Positions 52,549-62,235 are shown, counted from the stretch's first letter. The stretch is DNA of 64,000 bases from Desulfobacteraceae bacterium UBA2245 (GCA_002347265.1 DDYB01000025.1:24925-88924), one strand, 5' to 3'. Translations and numbers: made by a program. The notes: generated from the letters alone by a model not told the origin.

Positions 52549-55176
52549 TTAAACCGGTATGGACTTTGTTTTTTCCTGAAGTTCGCTCAGAAAGTTCAGT
52601 GCGTCCAGAGGTGTCATTCTGGATATGTCCAATTCTTTCAGCTTGTCCACAATCCGATTCGAAGGATTCCGGAACAAAGCCAGCTGAACGGGTTTCTGGG
52701 CCGCGTCCGCTTCGGCAACAGCATCAAGGCGACCGCAAAGAGGCGGTTTCTTTCCCTCTTCTATATCGGCCAGAATCCGCCTGGCCCTCGCAATCACAGT
52801 ATCGGGAATGCCGGCCAGGCGCGCTACCTGAATGCCGTAGCTGCGGTTTGTGCCTCCTTCGACCAGTTTGCGCAGGAAAATAATCTCCTCGTTCCACTCC
52901 TTGACGGCTATGTTGTAATTTTTCACCCTGGCCTTTGTCAAGGATAGATCCGTCAGTTCGTGGTAATGCGTGGCAAAAAGGGTTTTGACGCCTTTGGATT
53001 TCAGGTCATGCAGGTATTCCACTACGGCCCAGGCAATGCTCAATCCGTCAAAAGTGCTGGTTCCCCGCCCGATCTCATCCAGAATCACCAGGCTGTCTTT
53101 TGTGGCATTGTGCAATATCCGGGCTGTTTCCTCCATTTCCACCATGAAGGTGCTTTGCCCCTGGGAAAGGTTGTCCAAGGCGCCGACACGGGTAAAAATC
53201 CGGTCGGTGATGCAGATGGATGCTTTTTCCGCCGGAACAAAAGAGCCCATCTGGGCGATGATGACCGTCAGAGCCGTCTGACGCAGCACCGTTGATTTGC
53301 CGGCCATGTTGGGTCCCGTTATTACCAGAACCTGGTTGTCTTTCATATCAAGCCGGATATCATTGGGCACGTAGCGCTCGCCGCGCATCATCTGTTCGAT
53401 CACCGGATGCCGGCCCTGCTCGATCTCGATGCGGCCGTCCGTGTTGATTTCCGGTCGGCAATAGTGGTTTGTCTCAGCGATCTCCGACAGAGCCATCAGG
53501 CAATCGAGCCTGGCCACAAACCGTGCAATCTTTTGAATTCCCGGATTTTCTACGATCGCCGCCTGGCGGATTTCATCAAAGATCTCATATTCAATCGCCG
53601 ATCGCCGTTCTTCGGCGCCCAGCACATTGGCCTCGTAGGTTTTCAGCTCGTCGGTGATATACCGTTCCGCATTGACCAGGGTCTGCTTGCGTATGTAATG
53701 GGCCGGCGTTTCTTGGATTCTGGCTTTCGGAATTTCAATGTAATACCCGAACACCTTGTTGTATCGGACTTTCAAGGAATTGATTCCCGTCGCCTTCTTT
53801 TCCCTGGCTTCGAATTCGATGAGCCAGCGCTTGCCGCCGGTGCTGATTTCAATGAGCTCATCGAGTTGCGCGTTGAAACCCGGCTTGATGATTCCGCCTT
53901 CGTGAAGTACGGGCGGTGCATCATCGCGGATGGACTTCTCTATTTTTTCGACCAGCGCCGCCAGGGGGCCGGGGTCTTCTTCGATGGAAAACAGCGGGCA
54001 TCGAAAGGATTCAAGCTGAATCAGGATTGGAAACGCCATTTCAAGGGAGTGCTTAATCGCCAGAAGATCCCTGGCGTTGCCGTGTCCCATCACGATTCTG
54101 CTTCCCAGGCGCTCAAGGTCATAAACCGATCGAAGAATTTCCTGAATTTCCTTGCGGATTCTGGATTTCTCCCTGGCTTCCTGCACAGCATCCTGCCGGG
54201 TTCTGATAGCCTCTGTATCCAGAAGGGGATACCGGAGCCATTGGCGCATCATCCGCCCGCCCATGGCGGTACGCGTTTTGTCCATTACCTCGATCAGGGC
54301 GCCCTGCCGGGTTCCGTTCCGGATATTTTTTAACAGTTCAAGATTCCTGCACGACAGATCATCGACCAGCAGACAACTGTCCAGACTATAGGTTTCAATG
54401 CCGGCAAAATGACCGACCGCCTGTTTCTGAGTCTCCTGAACATAATGCAGAAGCGCTCCTGCCGCGCACACTCCCTGCCGCATATCCTCGCATCCGAATC
54501 CTTCAAGGGATCGGGTTTTAAACTGTGCAATCAGCCGTCCGCGGGCATCGGCATAATCAAAGGCCCGGTCTTCAATAAAAGTAACGGCCCGGCCATCGAA
54601 TTTGCTGATCAGAGGAGCACGGGAGGCATCGTTACGGAAAGTCTCGGGAAGCAGCACCTCTCTGGGAGATATTCTCAGCGCCTCGTCGAGAATCATGTAG
54701 GAATCTTTGGATTCAACCAGCCGGAATGCGCCCGTTGAAATATCCAGGCAGGAAAGTCCGGTTTTCTCGCGATCACAGTGCAATGCCAGAATGTAGTTGT
54801 TGGATCTGGCGTCAAGCAGCTCGTTTTCGATGATCATGCCCGGAGTGATGACCCTTGACACCTCTCTTTTTACAAGACCTTTGGCCGTCGAAGGGTCTTC
54901 AACCTGGTCGCAGATGGCCACCTTGAATCCCAGTTCAATAAGCCGGGCGATATAACCCTGGACGGCCCGGACCGGCACACCACACATGGGAATCGGAGAA
55001 GCGTCGTTTTTGTTGCGCGATGTTAATGTGATCTCAAGCGCTCGCGATGCCAGTTCGGCGTCCTGAAAAAACATTTCATAGAAATCTCCCATTCGGTAAA
55101 ACAGCAGGGCATCGGGGTGCATTTCCTTGACCGAAAGGTACTGACGCATCATGGGAGTTGCGGGTGAAGAACTCAT
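52549..55176 (-). CDS. mutS: DNA mismatch repair protein MutS
   Basis: 875 residues, the usual length. The mismatch-recognition loop GDFYEMF (FxE motif) lies near residue 33. The C-terminal ATPase carries VITGPNMAGKSTVLRQTAL (Walker A), STFMVEMEETARIL and DEIGRGTSTFDGLSIAWA (Walker B). The HKPH-type helix region and clamp domain are present in between. MutS detects mismatches and starts repair with MutL; mutL is not in the window. It overlaps nothing and runs into the amidase gene 3 bases later. Confidence 0.96.
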   Translation of the reverse strand: MSSSPATPMMRQYLSVKEMHPDALLFYRMGDFYEMFFQDAELASRALEITLTSRNKNDASPIPMCGVPVRAVQGYIARLIELGFKVAICDQVEDPSTAKGLVKREVSRVITPGMIIENELLDARSNNYILALHCDREKTGLSCLDISTGAFRLVESKDSYMILDEALRISPREVLLPETFRNDASRAPLISKFDGRAVTFIEDRAFDYADARGRLIAQFKTRSLEGFGCEDMRQGVCAAGALLHYVQETQKQAVGHFAGIETYSLDSCLLVDDLSCRNLELLKNIRNGTRQGALIEVMDKTRTAMGGRMMRQWLRYPLLDTEAIRTRQDAVQEAREKSRIRKEIQEILRSVYDLERLGSRIVMGHGNARDLLAIKHSLEMAFPILIQLESFRCPLFSIEEDPGPLAALVEKIEKSIRDDAPPVLHEGGIIKPGFNAQLDELIEISTGGKRWLIEFEAREKKATGINSLKVRYNKVFGYYIEIPKARIQETPAHYIRKQTLVNAERYITDELKTYEANVLGAEERRSAIEYEIFDEIRQAAIVENPGIQKIARFVARLDCLMALSEIAETNHYCRPEINTDGRIEIEQGRHPVIEQMMRGERYVPNDIRLDMKDNQVLVITGPNMAGKSTVLRQTALTVIIAQMGSFVPAEKASICITDRIFTRVGALDNLSQGQSTFMVEMEETARILHNATKDSLVILDEIGRGTSTFDGLSIAWAVVEYLHDLKSKGVKTLFATHYHELTDLSLTKARVKNYNIAVKEWNEEIIFLRKLVEGGTNRSYGIQVARLAGIPDTVIARARRILADIEEGKKPPLCGRLDAVAEADAAQKPVQLALFRNPSNRIVDKLKELDISRMTPLDALNFLSELQEKTKSIPV

Positions 55177-55233
55177 CAGTCTAATGGCATCTGTTTAAGG
55201 ACGGCCGGAAGATCCGGCTGTTGCAGAAAACGC

Positions 55234-55267
55234 GCATAGGCAAAAGGCGAATGCCTTTTGCCTATGC
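55234..55267 (-). terminator. Long hairpin between the DUF1049 gene and mutS
   Basis: GCATAGGCAAAAGGC (55234-55248) pairs perfectly with GCCTTTTGCCTATGC (55253-55267) around a GAAT loop: a 15-bp stem. On the reverse strand it lies after the DUF1049 gene stop (55314) and is followed by GCGTTTTC, so it may act as a terminator or partial attenuator before mutS. Confidence 0.65.
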
Positions 55268-55313
55268 AGGACAAAGTGCTTGAAAATTTGAAATCCGTTT
55301 TTCGTAAAACGCA

Positions 55314-55679
55314 TCAACCGGCGTTTTGCGCGCCAGTCTGTGGGGCGCCGGCCGCAGGTGTGCGTCCTTTGTAGGAATCCAGCTCGTTTTGCAGAAAAGA
55401 TATCTTCTGCATATTTGCATCCACCGCGCCGTTGAGATTGCGTATTTCCTTTCTTGCCTTGAAGCGAACGGCCAGACTGGAAATATATGCGATCAGAAAT
55501 CCCAAGACAAAGAAGCCCAATACCAGAACTGCATTGTAAACGCCTGGAAAGCTGTAGGAGACAAACTTAAGATTCAGATTGAAACTCGGTTGCGACAAAA
55601 AATATTCCTGATTCTGGTAAATAAACAGCGCGATGAATGCCAAGATAATCACCAACAGACCGATCTTCACTTTCTTCAT
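55314..55679 (-). CDS. LapA-domain (DUF1049) membrane protein
   Basis: 121 residues. Two membrane helices (KIGLLVIILAFIALFIYQNQEYF and VLVLGFFVLGFLIAYISSLAVRFKARKEI) and a short charged tail, as in the lipopolysaccharide-assembly-protein-A domain family. The name is shared with, but unrelated to, the LapA adhesin. It lies 11 bases downstream of the HIT gene on the same strand. Confidence 0.82.
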   Translation of the reverse strand: MKKVKIGLLVIILAFIALFIYQNQEYFLSQPSFNLNLKFVSYSFPGVYNAVLVLGFFVLGFLIAYISSLAVRFKARKEIRNLNGAVDANMQKISFLQNELDSYKGRTPAAGAPQTGAQNAG

Positions 55680-55690
55680 ATTATTTCTCC

Positions 55691-56182
55691 CTAAATTAAG
55701 CTTGTTAAATCAAGTTTATCGAAGAAGGGCTTTAATTTGTCACGGGTCGCCTGTACATGTTCCGGTATGACGCGGACATCGGCCAGAACCGTCATGAAAT
55801 TGGTGTCGCCGAACCAGCGTGGAACAATATGGCAATGAAGATGCTCCTCAATGCCGGCGCCGGCAACTTTACCCAAATTCAGCCCCACATTGAAACCATC
55901 CGGATGGATCGTCCGCTTCAGAATGCTTGTGGATTCTCTGACCAGGGCCATCAAATCGGCAAGTTCCTCGCGGTCAAGCTGATCAAGCCCGGATGTGTGC
56001 CGAACGGGAGCGACCAGCAGATGGCCGTTGATGTAAGGAAACTTGTTCATTAAAACCATGCTGGTTTTCCCTTTAAAAAGGGTGAGCGCGTTCTCCTGCA
56101 GGAAAGATCTGCAAAAAACGCAGCCCTCCTCCTTTTCACCGAGTATATATTCGATTCGCCATGGCGCCCACAGGGTTTGCAT
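55691..56182 (-). CDS. HIT-family protein
   Basis: 163 residues from the ATG at 56182 (MQTLWAPWRIEYI), the typical start of this group; in-frame ATG at 56197 or TTG at 56203 would add a few residues. Zinc and nucleotide features: CVFC near the N-terminus, NKFPYINGHLLVAPVRHTSGLDQL, and the HIT triad EEHLHCHIVPRWFGDTNF. Members are nucleotide phosphoryl-transferases/hydrolases such as Ap4A phosphorylase-like enzymes. It is part of a reverse-strand run from the dGTPase to the DUF1049 gene. Confidence 0.88.
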   Translation of the reverse strand: MQTLWAPWRIEYILGEKEEGCVFCRSFLQENALTLFKGKTSMVLMNKFPYINGHLLVAPVRHTSGLDQLDREELADLMALVRESTSILKRTIHPDGFNVGLNLGKVAGAGIEEHLHCHIVPRWFGDTNFMTVLADVRVIPEHVQATRDKLKPFFDKLDLTSLI

Positions 56183-56260
56183 GCCGGATATTCCCATTAT
56201 CAAAGAATTTGCATATACAGGATTCCAAATCCTTTCAGTTACCCTTTTTGCAGCTAAAAC

Positions 56261-56998
56261 TCAACCCTTTTTTCCTGCCAGCGGCACCACCTCGAGATTT
56301 CCCCAGAATCCGATATCCTTTCCAATAACAACTACAATGCCTTCTATGCCCTGAATATTTTTGCCTGTTTTCATGACTTTTGAAATATCCTTTGAAGACC
56401 GCACCTGGTTGCACAGCGCGGTTGCCGCGGCATCCGCCAGAGCGCAGCTGCGGGAAATCACACATACCGCATCCGCTTTGCCGAAACTCAAGGAATGTCC
56501 AACCGTTGCGGATGATGTGCATACCCCGAACGAACTGTCCCGGCCTTGCAGGCGGATGCCCGCCTTCATGCTCAGAGGAGAATTCCCGGCAAAAACACCG
56601 ATCACAACCGGTTCGTTCACCTTCAAAAAGATATCCCCTCCGTTTTCAACCACCACTTCCGGACTGAAAGCCTGCAGCCCCGTTCCCACGCATTCGGCTA
56701 TGGCGCCGGCTACAGCGGCCATGGGGCCGACTCCGGCCATCCGGCCGGCCCATGCCATGGTCCGAACGATTTCCGGAGCGGGTCCCTGAACCTTCCATGG
56801 CTCAAGGGCATGCAAAAACTCAGGACAATCCGCTATATAAGATTCTATAAAACCGCGGCAGCCAAGCGCCAGTTCCCGGCCGATTTTTTCCAGATTCTGA
56901 TGCGCCTGGATGAAAAGATCGGTCTCCTGCGCATGCACTTCGAAACCGATCCAGCGGCCGCTCCTTGCCGCAAGTCGGTAAGTTCTCGGTTCATGCAT
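56261..56998 (-). CDS. UPF0280 family protein
   Basis: 245 residues. Typical UPF0280 wording: RTMAWAGRMAGVGPMAAVAGAIAECVG, VVVENGGDIFLKV, GVFAGNSPLSMKAGIRL, GVCTSSATVGHSLSFGKADAVCVISRSCALADAAATALCNQV. The family is related to ApbE-like flavin transferase folds, but its reaction is not established. It overlaps the dGTPase gene by 8 bases, indicating translational coupling. Confidence 0.88.
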   Translation of the reverse strand: MHEPRTYRLAARSGRWIGFEVHAQETDLFIQAHQNLEKIGRELALGCRGFIESYIADCPEFLHALEPWKVQGPAPEIVRTMAWAGRMAGVGPMAAVAGAIAECVGTGLQAFSPEVVVENGGDIFLKVNEPVVIGVFAGNSPLSMKAGIRLQGRDSSFGVCTSSATVGHSLSFGKADAVCVISRSCALADAAATALCNQVRSSKDISKVMKTGKNIQGIEGIVVVIGKDIGFWGNLEVVPLAGKKG

Positions 56999-58184
56999 GT
57001 CGAACTCCTGCGGGAAGATCTCTGTTCGGCGTAGGTCTGAGCTCTTCCGGGCACTGACTGAGAAAATACCGATCCGTCATGCCCGAGATGCAATCCCTGA
57101 CAATTTCTTCATTGCAGTGCCGTTCCAGGTATTCCGGCGCCATATCTTTCAGAAACCCCGAAAATATGACGGAATCGCGATTTCCCTTCTCAACGTCGTG
57201 CAGGTATTTTTCAAACAACATTCCAAACAGCCGCTCAATGGCATTCAGGTGTTTCTTGATGAAGGAATTTAAATAGATCCGTTCCAGGTTAAAAGCCTTC
57301 AAATCCCTGAGCGCATCGGAAACCTCCGGGCTGAAGGCCACGAAATCTTTCCGAAAACTGTTCTGAATAATATCGGTGACCAGACGGAATACGATCGTGC
57401 CGTTGGTGTTTCCCAGTGTCCGGACCGTAGCCGCGGGCAGATCGTCCCGGCGGATGAGGCCCAGACGGATGGCGTCCTCCACATCTCTTCCAATATAGCT
57501 GACCGTATCGGCCATCCGCACCACGCAGCCCTCGAGGGTCATGGGGACCAGGCCCATGTCTGGATTGCACTTTTTCCGAACCATTTCCGCTTCCAGGGTT
57601 TTAAATGTTTTGTCCCGGTCAGGTATCAGGGCATTGTCATGAACCTCGCCGTCATGGCATAAAATGCCGTCCAGGGTTTGAAGGCAGAGATTCCAGCCTC
57701 TTCCCTTGCGCTCGACCCGGTCGAGAAACTGAACGCTTTGCACACTGTGCAGAAACGCGCCGATTCCGTGGCGTCGGCAAAGGTCGGACAAAATGCGCTC
57801 GCCGTCATGCCCGAAGGGGGTGTGACCGATGTCATGTCCCAGGGCGATCGCCTCGATGAGGTCTTCATTCAGCCCGAGAAACCGTCCGATGGTGCGGGCG
57901 ATTTTGGAAACCAGCTGAACATGCAATACCCGGTGGGTGATATGATCGTTTTGAATCAGGTAAAACACCTGGGTTTTATCAATATAGCGGGTGTAGGCCA
58001 GAGAATGCAGGATGCGGTCTACATCCAGGGAAAAGTTCTGGCGATATCCCTGCTCGGTTCCGGGATCTTTTCGCCTTCGAATACCCTGTCCACTGAAGGC
58101 GGCACAGGGCGACAATTCCCTTTCTTCCCGGAAATTCAATTCATGTTTCAATGCATTCAGATCAACGTTTTTCAAATTTGTCAT
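56991..58184 (-). CDS. dGTP triphosphohydrolase-like HD protein
   Basis: 397 residues from the ATG at 58184 (MTNLKNVDL); a GTG at 58196 is the alternative. The HD domain is clear: YRQNFSLDVDRILHSLAYTRYIDKTQVF, HITHRVLHVQLVSKIARTIG and IEAIALGHDIGHTPFGHDGERIL (the HD pair), then a later DTVSYIGRDVEDAI segment. It hydrolyses dGTP or other dNTPs to the nucleoside and triphosphate. It overlaps the Mut7-C gene by 23 bases at its 5' end and UPF0280 at its 3' end. Confidence 0.88.
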   Translation of the reverse strand: MTNLKNVDLNALKHELNFREERELSPCAAFSGQGIRRRKDPGTEQGYRQNFSLDVDRILHSLAYTRYIDKTQVFYLIQNDHITHRVLHVQLVSKIARTIGRFLGLNEDLIEAIALGHDIGHTPFGHDGERILSDLCRRHGIGAFLHSVQSVQFLDRVERKGRGWNLCLQTLDGILCHDGEVHDNALIPDRDKTFKTLEAEMVRKKCNPDMGLVPMTLEGCVVRMADTVSYIGRDVEDAIRLGLIRRDDLPAATVRTLGNTNGTIVFRLVTDIIQNSFRKDFVAFSPEVSDALRDLKAFNLERIYLNSFIKKHLNAIERLFGMLFEKYLHDVEKGNRDSVIFSGFLKDMAPEYLERHCNEEIVRDCISGMTDRYFLSQCPEELRPTPNRDLPAGVRHA

Positions 58185-58680
58185 GGTTTTTAACACCGAG
58201 GTTCTTGTCCGTGCCGAAAAGTTCCTGAATTACCTGCCTGCCCCGCTCCGCATGGGTTCCGGGCCAATAGATCCTGCCGCACCGTGGACAGACGGTGAAT
58301 TCGTTCTGCGAGTGCCAGACGTAATCCGGGACCCGGGCGCGTACCGAATCCTTTGTTGTCGTACGAATCGGAACATTGCATCTCAGGCATCGTGAGAACG
58401 GATGCAGATTGGAAAGCGGAATCCCCGTTGCATTGATGACCTGCCTGAGCTGCTTCAGATAGTGGTCCGACTCGATCAAAATAAAAGCTCCGGCCGTCTC
58501 ATTGCGCAAAGTCTTTTGGCTGCGGGTTAAACGAATCCTTGGAAATTCGGCATCCTTTTCTTTCCGCCAGTCGGCATCTCCCTGATATGAAGCGTCAAAG
58601 CCAAGCAATCGAAGCCATTTGGCAAGCTTCCCGAGAGGTTTTTCCACCTCGAACCGGATTCGGGAAGGCCCATGCATCAC
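58162..58680 (-). CDS. Mut7-C RNAse domain protein
   Basis: 172 residues. The N-terminus RFEVEKPLGKLAKWLRLLGFDASY and the following part match Mut7-C/DUF82, a PIN-like RNase domain; a CxxC...CxxC zinc ribbon (SRCLRCNVPI and TVCPRCGRIYWPGTH) closes it. The usual LTRD acidic position reads LTRS here, so an expected active-site Asp appears replaced. The C-terminus is basic (NLGVKNHDKFEKR). It overlaps the start of the dGTPase gene. Confidence 0.78.
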   Translation of the reverse strand: MMHGPSRIRFEVEKPLGKLAKWLRLLGFDASYQGDADWRKEKDAEFPRIRLTRSQKTLRNETAGAFILIESDHYLKQLRQVINATGIPLSNLHPFSRCLRCNVPIRTTTKDSVRARVPDYVWHSQNEFTVCPRCGRIYWPGTHAERGRQVIQELFGTDKNLGVKNHDKFEKR

Positions 58681-58688
58681 AAATCCCC

Positions 58689-59435
58689 TTAAAACGGGTT
58701 GTCCAGCTTAAACATTTCAGAAGATACCTTCGCAAAGGTCCAGTACCTTTCGACGGTCAACAGCAGCCCGGCCTCGGGTCCGATGATCGAAAGCCGTTCC
58801 GGAACCCGGTATCCGTCAATGGTCTGCATCGCTTCAAATACGGCCTGGAAAAGAAGTTCTCCGTTCCGGTCGAATCGTTCAATCCGGAATACCCTCAGCA
58901 TGTCGTCGGAAAAAAAGACTTTTTCAACAACATGCCGCCCTCTTTTCAGCACAAGAACGGGGCCTTGAGCAGGATCTGTTGATAATTCGGCGAAATTGTA
59001 TTCCGGAATCGGCGTGCGGCCAGCCAGCAAGCTGACCAGATCCCGCGGTTTGATGGCGATGGAAATCATGCGGCCGAGGTCGCCGTCGGCCGACCGCTGC
59101 CTGTAAAGACGTCTCTCGGTTTTGGAAAGCAGATAAAGCCAATTGCCATCGCAGGCCATGGCTCTGTCCGGATGGCCGGAAATTCCGAGAATTTCAACCC
59201 GGAATCTTTCTTTGTCCGCGCCCACCCAGGCCACCCGCGCACTGGCGGACTGGGCGTTATTCCAAAAATGAAATTTTCCGACCCCCTTGAATGAGGTCAT
59301 GCCGATATTGGTTTGGCGCAATGCCTCGATCAGGGACAAGGCTTTCCCGGATACGGGCGGCGATGGCGGCCTTCCAACCATGGCGCAGCCCCACAAAAAA
59401 AATGTCATCAGAACAGCAATCAGCCTTTTGGTCAT
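58689..59435 (-). CDS. Outer membrane lipoprotein, LolB/DUF4292-like
   Basis: 248 residues. A lipoprotein signal with lipobox LWGC (cysteine 17). The mature part has repeated beta strands such as VGKFHFWNNAQSASARVAWVGADKERFRVEIL, as in LolB- and DUF4292-type proteins, and a C-terminal segment YRVPERLSIIGPEAGLLLTVERYWTFA. Role: probably lipoprotein or lipid handling at the outer membrane. Its ATG overlaps the TPR gene stop by 4 bases. Confidence 0.75.
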   Translation of the reverse strand: MTKRLIAVLMTFFLWGCAMVGRPPSPPVSGKALSLIEALRQTNIGMTSFKGVGKFHFWNNAQSASARVAWVGADKERFRVEILGISGHPDRAMACDGNWLYLLSKTERRLYRQRSADGDLGRMISIAIKPRDLVSLLAGRTPIPEYNFAELSTDPAQGPVLVLKRGRHVVEKVFFSDDMLRVFRIERFDRNGELLFQAVFEAMQTIDGYRVPERLSIIGPEAGLLLTVERYWTFAKVSSEMFKLDNPF

Positions 59436-61144
59436 GGTTCGGAAAATCCCTGGTCAATGAGTTCCTGGATTTTCTTCTGAAGATTTTCGACTTTCTCTTT
59501 TTCAGCATGCATCAAAGATCGCCTGTAAAGCTCCAGAGCTTTCCGGGGGTCATCGAGCTTAAGGTGGACTTCCGCCAGATGTTCCAGAATGACCGGATCA
59601 TCCGGAACGCGCTGCGAGGCATCCTCGAGCAGATCGAGCGCCTTGCGATACAATCCCTTCTGGTAGTAGACCCATCCAAGGCTGTCGATGATATACCCGT
59701 CATTGGGCCTTAATTTTAAAGCCTTCAGAACCAGTTCTTCAGCCTCATCGAGATTTTGTCCCAGATCCGCATAGGTGTAGCCAAGATAGTTCAGTGCGTT
59801 GGCATTTTCAGGCATCAGGCGAATTACCGTTTTCATGGTTTCGATGCAATCCGTTTTCCTGCCCCATTTATCGTAGACCACCCCGAGACGAAAGAGCAGA
59901 TCGCTGTTTTTCGGATCCAATTTGAGTCCGCTTTTCAATGTGGCTTCGGCGTTTTGAAAATCTTGGATCTCCTCATAGAAGGATCCCATGTAAAGATATA
60001 ATTCGGGATTGTCCGGACTGGCGGCGATCACCTTCTTGAATATATCGATCGTATCCTGAATCCTGCCCTGTTGCTGGTAGATAAAGGCGATTTGAAAAGC
60101 GGCGTTTTGGTAAAAACTGGAATCCGGCTTGACCGCAAGAAAGTGCTCCAGCGCCGAATCCAGCTGCTCAAGTTCCCTGTATGCAACCGCCAGAAGGTAA
60201 TGAAGTTCCGAACTCTGCGGAACGCCTTTTAGCATGATTTTAAGAATTTCAACGGCGAGATCATATTTTTTAGGCGTCAGATACAATTCAATCAACTTGC
60301 GTATGATTTCCGAATCCCACTGGCTGCGCTGCCCCAAAGGGACCAGAAGGGCATCGGCATCATCGTACATGCCGCGCACAAGATACGCCGAACCAAGTTC
60401 CATTGAAGCGCGAACGTGTTGCGGATTCTGTTGCAAGATATCCTGGTAGGTCTGAATTACCAGATCCACTTTCCCTGTCTGCTCGTATATGCTGAGCAAC
60501 TCAAAGCGTGGTTCTTCCAGGTCGGGTTCAAGTTCGAGGGATTTGAGAAACATCTTTTCCGCCGAATCCCACTGCTGCCTTTGCTGATGAATTTTTCCGA
60601 GAAAGAAATAACCGGCATAAGACTGGGGCTGATTGCGGACCAGCCTCGAATAGACCTCAAAGGCCGCATCCAGATTATTTTCAGTCAGATGCAATTCGCC
60701 GAGCAGCAGATAGATATCCTGACGATCAGGGTCCAGGGAAAGAATTTTTTCATAAGCGCCCCTGGCTGCGTCCAGGTCTTTGAGGATCTGTTTCAACCGG
60801 CCATAGAGCACCAGGGCCTCCAGATTTTCCGGCTGTTTTTTTAAAATTTCTTCGATCACCTTGAGTGCATTCTCGGAATCCTTCTGATGAAGATAAATTG
60901 CGGCAAGCTCCTGCTGGAGATAAATCGACTCCGAATCCAGAGCGATGGCTTTCTGTAGATTTTGCAGGGCGGCATCAATCTTTCCTTGTTTTTTCATCAG
61001 CTGGGATTCAAGGTAGAAATAATAGGCATTGGAAGGAGTTGTGATGCTGGGTTTTTCTGTTTTTGAAGGAGCGACCGGAAGCTGAGTGCATCCCAGCGCT
61101 GCCAAAAGAAAAAAACACGCTGCCGCCCGAATCATGTGCCGCAT
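59432..61144 (-). CDS. TPR-repeat lipoprotein
   Basis: 570 residues counted from the ATG at 61144 (MRHMIRAAACFFLLAALGCTQ); ATG at 61135 is also possible, and a much longer start at 61222 would place 26 residues before the lipoprotein signal. Lipobox LAALGC. The rest is about twelve to fourteen tetratricopeptide repeats (AALQNLQKAIALDSESIYLQQELAAIYLHQ; ALDLLEDASQRVPDDPVILEHLAEVHLKLDDP). Probably a scaffold in the outer membrane or periplasm. The reading end overlaps the next lipoprotein gene by 4 bases, so the two may act together. Confidence 0.82.
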   Translation of the reverse strand: MRHMIRAAACFFLLAALGCTQLPVAPSKTEKPSITTPSNAYYFYLESQLMKKQGKIDAALQNLQKAIALDSESIYLQQELAAIYLHQKDSENALKVIEEILKKQPENLEALVLYGRLKQILKDLDAARGAYEKILSLDPDRQDIYLLLGELHLTENNLDAAFEVYSRLVRNQPQSYAGYFFLGKIHQQRQQWDSAEKMFLKSLELEPDLEEPRFELLSIYEQTGKVDLVIQTYQDILQQNPQHVRASMELGSAYLVRGMYDDADALLVPLGQRSQWDSEIIRKLIELYLTPKKYDLAVEILKIMLKGVPQSSELHYLLAVAYRELEQLDSALEHFLAVKPDSSFYQNAAFQIAFIYQQQGRIQDTIDIFKKVIAASPDNPELYLYMGSFYEEIQDFQNAEATLKSGLKLDPKNSDLLFRLGVVYDKWGRKTDCIETMKTVIRLMPENANALNYLGYTYADLGQNLDEAEELVLKALKLRPNDGYIIDSLGWVYYQKGLYRKALDLLEDASQRVPDDPVILEHLAEVHLKLDDPRKALELYRRSLMHAEKEKVENLQKKIQELIDQGFSEP

Positions 61145-61260
61145 CCGGTCGAGGGGCCTGATGAAACCGGCGCGGTTTGATAAAAATATACAAGACAGAA
61201 TTTTACAATGATTCATATTCATGAGTCGATCTCTTTAACCCTTTATGACCAGCCGCCGCC

Positions 61261-62235
61261 TTAATCCGAAAAATCGTTCTCCAGATAGGCGTTAAAATCC
61301 GACAACTCGTTTTTAAAGAATTCCCGCATTTTTTTGATGATATTTTTTTCAACCTGACGAACTCTTTCCCTGGATATTCCGTGTCTTTCACCGATTTCCT
61401 GGAGCGTGGCCGGTGTATCCGAAAAAATTCGCTGTTCGAATATTTCAAGCTCTCGCGGCGTGAGCAACTCTCGAAACTGGGCAATTTTCTCGTATAAAAG
61501 CGAATCAATCTGCTTTTTAGCTACCTGCTGCTCTGCGGATTCCGTATCCGCACTTAAAAATTCGATCCGCTCTGTGTCTGAATCTTCTTTCAGTGGAGCA
61601 TCGAGCGATACATCCCAGCTGTTGAGCCGCTGATCCATATCGACAACCTCCTGTTCCGTAACTCCCAGTCGTTGAGACAGGAGTTTGGGTTTGGGATCAA
61701 AACCCTGATCGATCAGTTTTTGTTTTTCCTTCTTCAGTTTGAAGAACAACCTGCGTTGCGCCTGAGTGGTGCCGATCTTCACCATCCGCCAGTTGTCCAT
61801 AATGAACTTAAGAATATAAGCCTTGATCCAGAATGAAGCATAATACGAAAATTTAACATTCCTGTAAGGATCGAACTTGGCAGCCGCCTGCATCAGCCCG
61901 ATATTTCCTTCCTGAATTAAATCCAGAAGATTCTGCATCCACACTCTTTGAAATTCCAAAGCGATTTTGACAACCAGGCGAAGATTGGCCGTCACCAGCT
62001 TGTAGGCGGCGTCCGAATCCGAATGCTCGCTCACTCGAACGGCCAGTTCGACTTCTTCTTCGCGCGTTAAAAGCTTATACCGGCTGATTTCCATCAGATA
62101 GCGCTGAAGGGGGTCGTATTTGACCAGCGCTGCCGCATTCGAACCTTCATCGTTGGCGGCATCATCGCTGTCTTGATGCTTTCCGCCCCCGGTTTTTTTT
62201 GAAATTCCGGGGCGTTTATTTTTAGGTGCCTTCAT
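61261..62235 (-). CDS. rpoH: RNA polymerase sigma-32 family factor
   Basis: 324 residues. An N-terminal polar extension (about 40 residues) is followed by sigma region 1.2/2 (DPLQRYLMEISRYKLLTREEEVELAVRV; NLRLVVKIALEFQ; LLDLIQEGNIGLMQAAAKFDPYRNVKFSYYASFWIKAYIL) and the RpoH-box-like NWRMVKIGTTQAQRRLFFKLKKEKQ. Region 4 is LTPRELEIFEQRIFSDTPATLQEIGERHGISRERVRQVEKNIIKKM. The QRRLFFKL wording places it with heat-shock sigma factors. It stands alone on its strand. Confidence 0.88.
   Translation of the reverse strand: MKAPKNKRPGISKKTGGGKHQDSDDAANDEGSNAAALVKYDPLQRYLMEISRYKLLTREEEVELAVRVSEHSDSDAAYKLVTANLRLVVKIALEFQRVWMQNLLDLIQEGNIGLMQAAAKFDPYRNVKFSYYASFWIKAYILKFIMDNWRMVKIGTTQAQRRLFFKLKKEKQKLIDQGFDPKPKLLSQRLGVTEQEVVDMDQRLNSWDVSLDAPLKEDSDTERIEFLSADTESAEQQVAKKQIDSLLYEKIAQFRELLTPRELEIFEQRIFSDTPATLQEIGERHGISRERVRQVEKNIIKKMREFFKNELSDFNAYLENDFSD

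Noticed and set aside
55314..55679. The DUF1049 'LapA domain' gene as part of the Lap adhesin system
   Set aside because: The name is a coincidence: this is a two-helix LPS-assembly-type membrane protein, unrelated to the adhesin.
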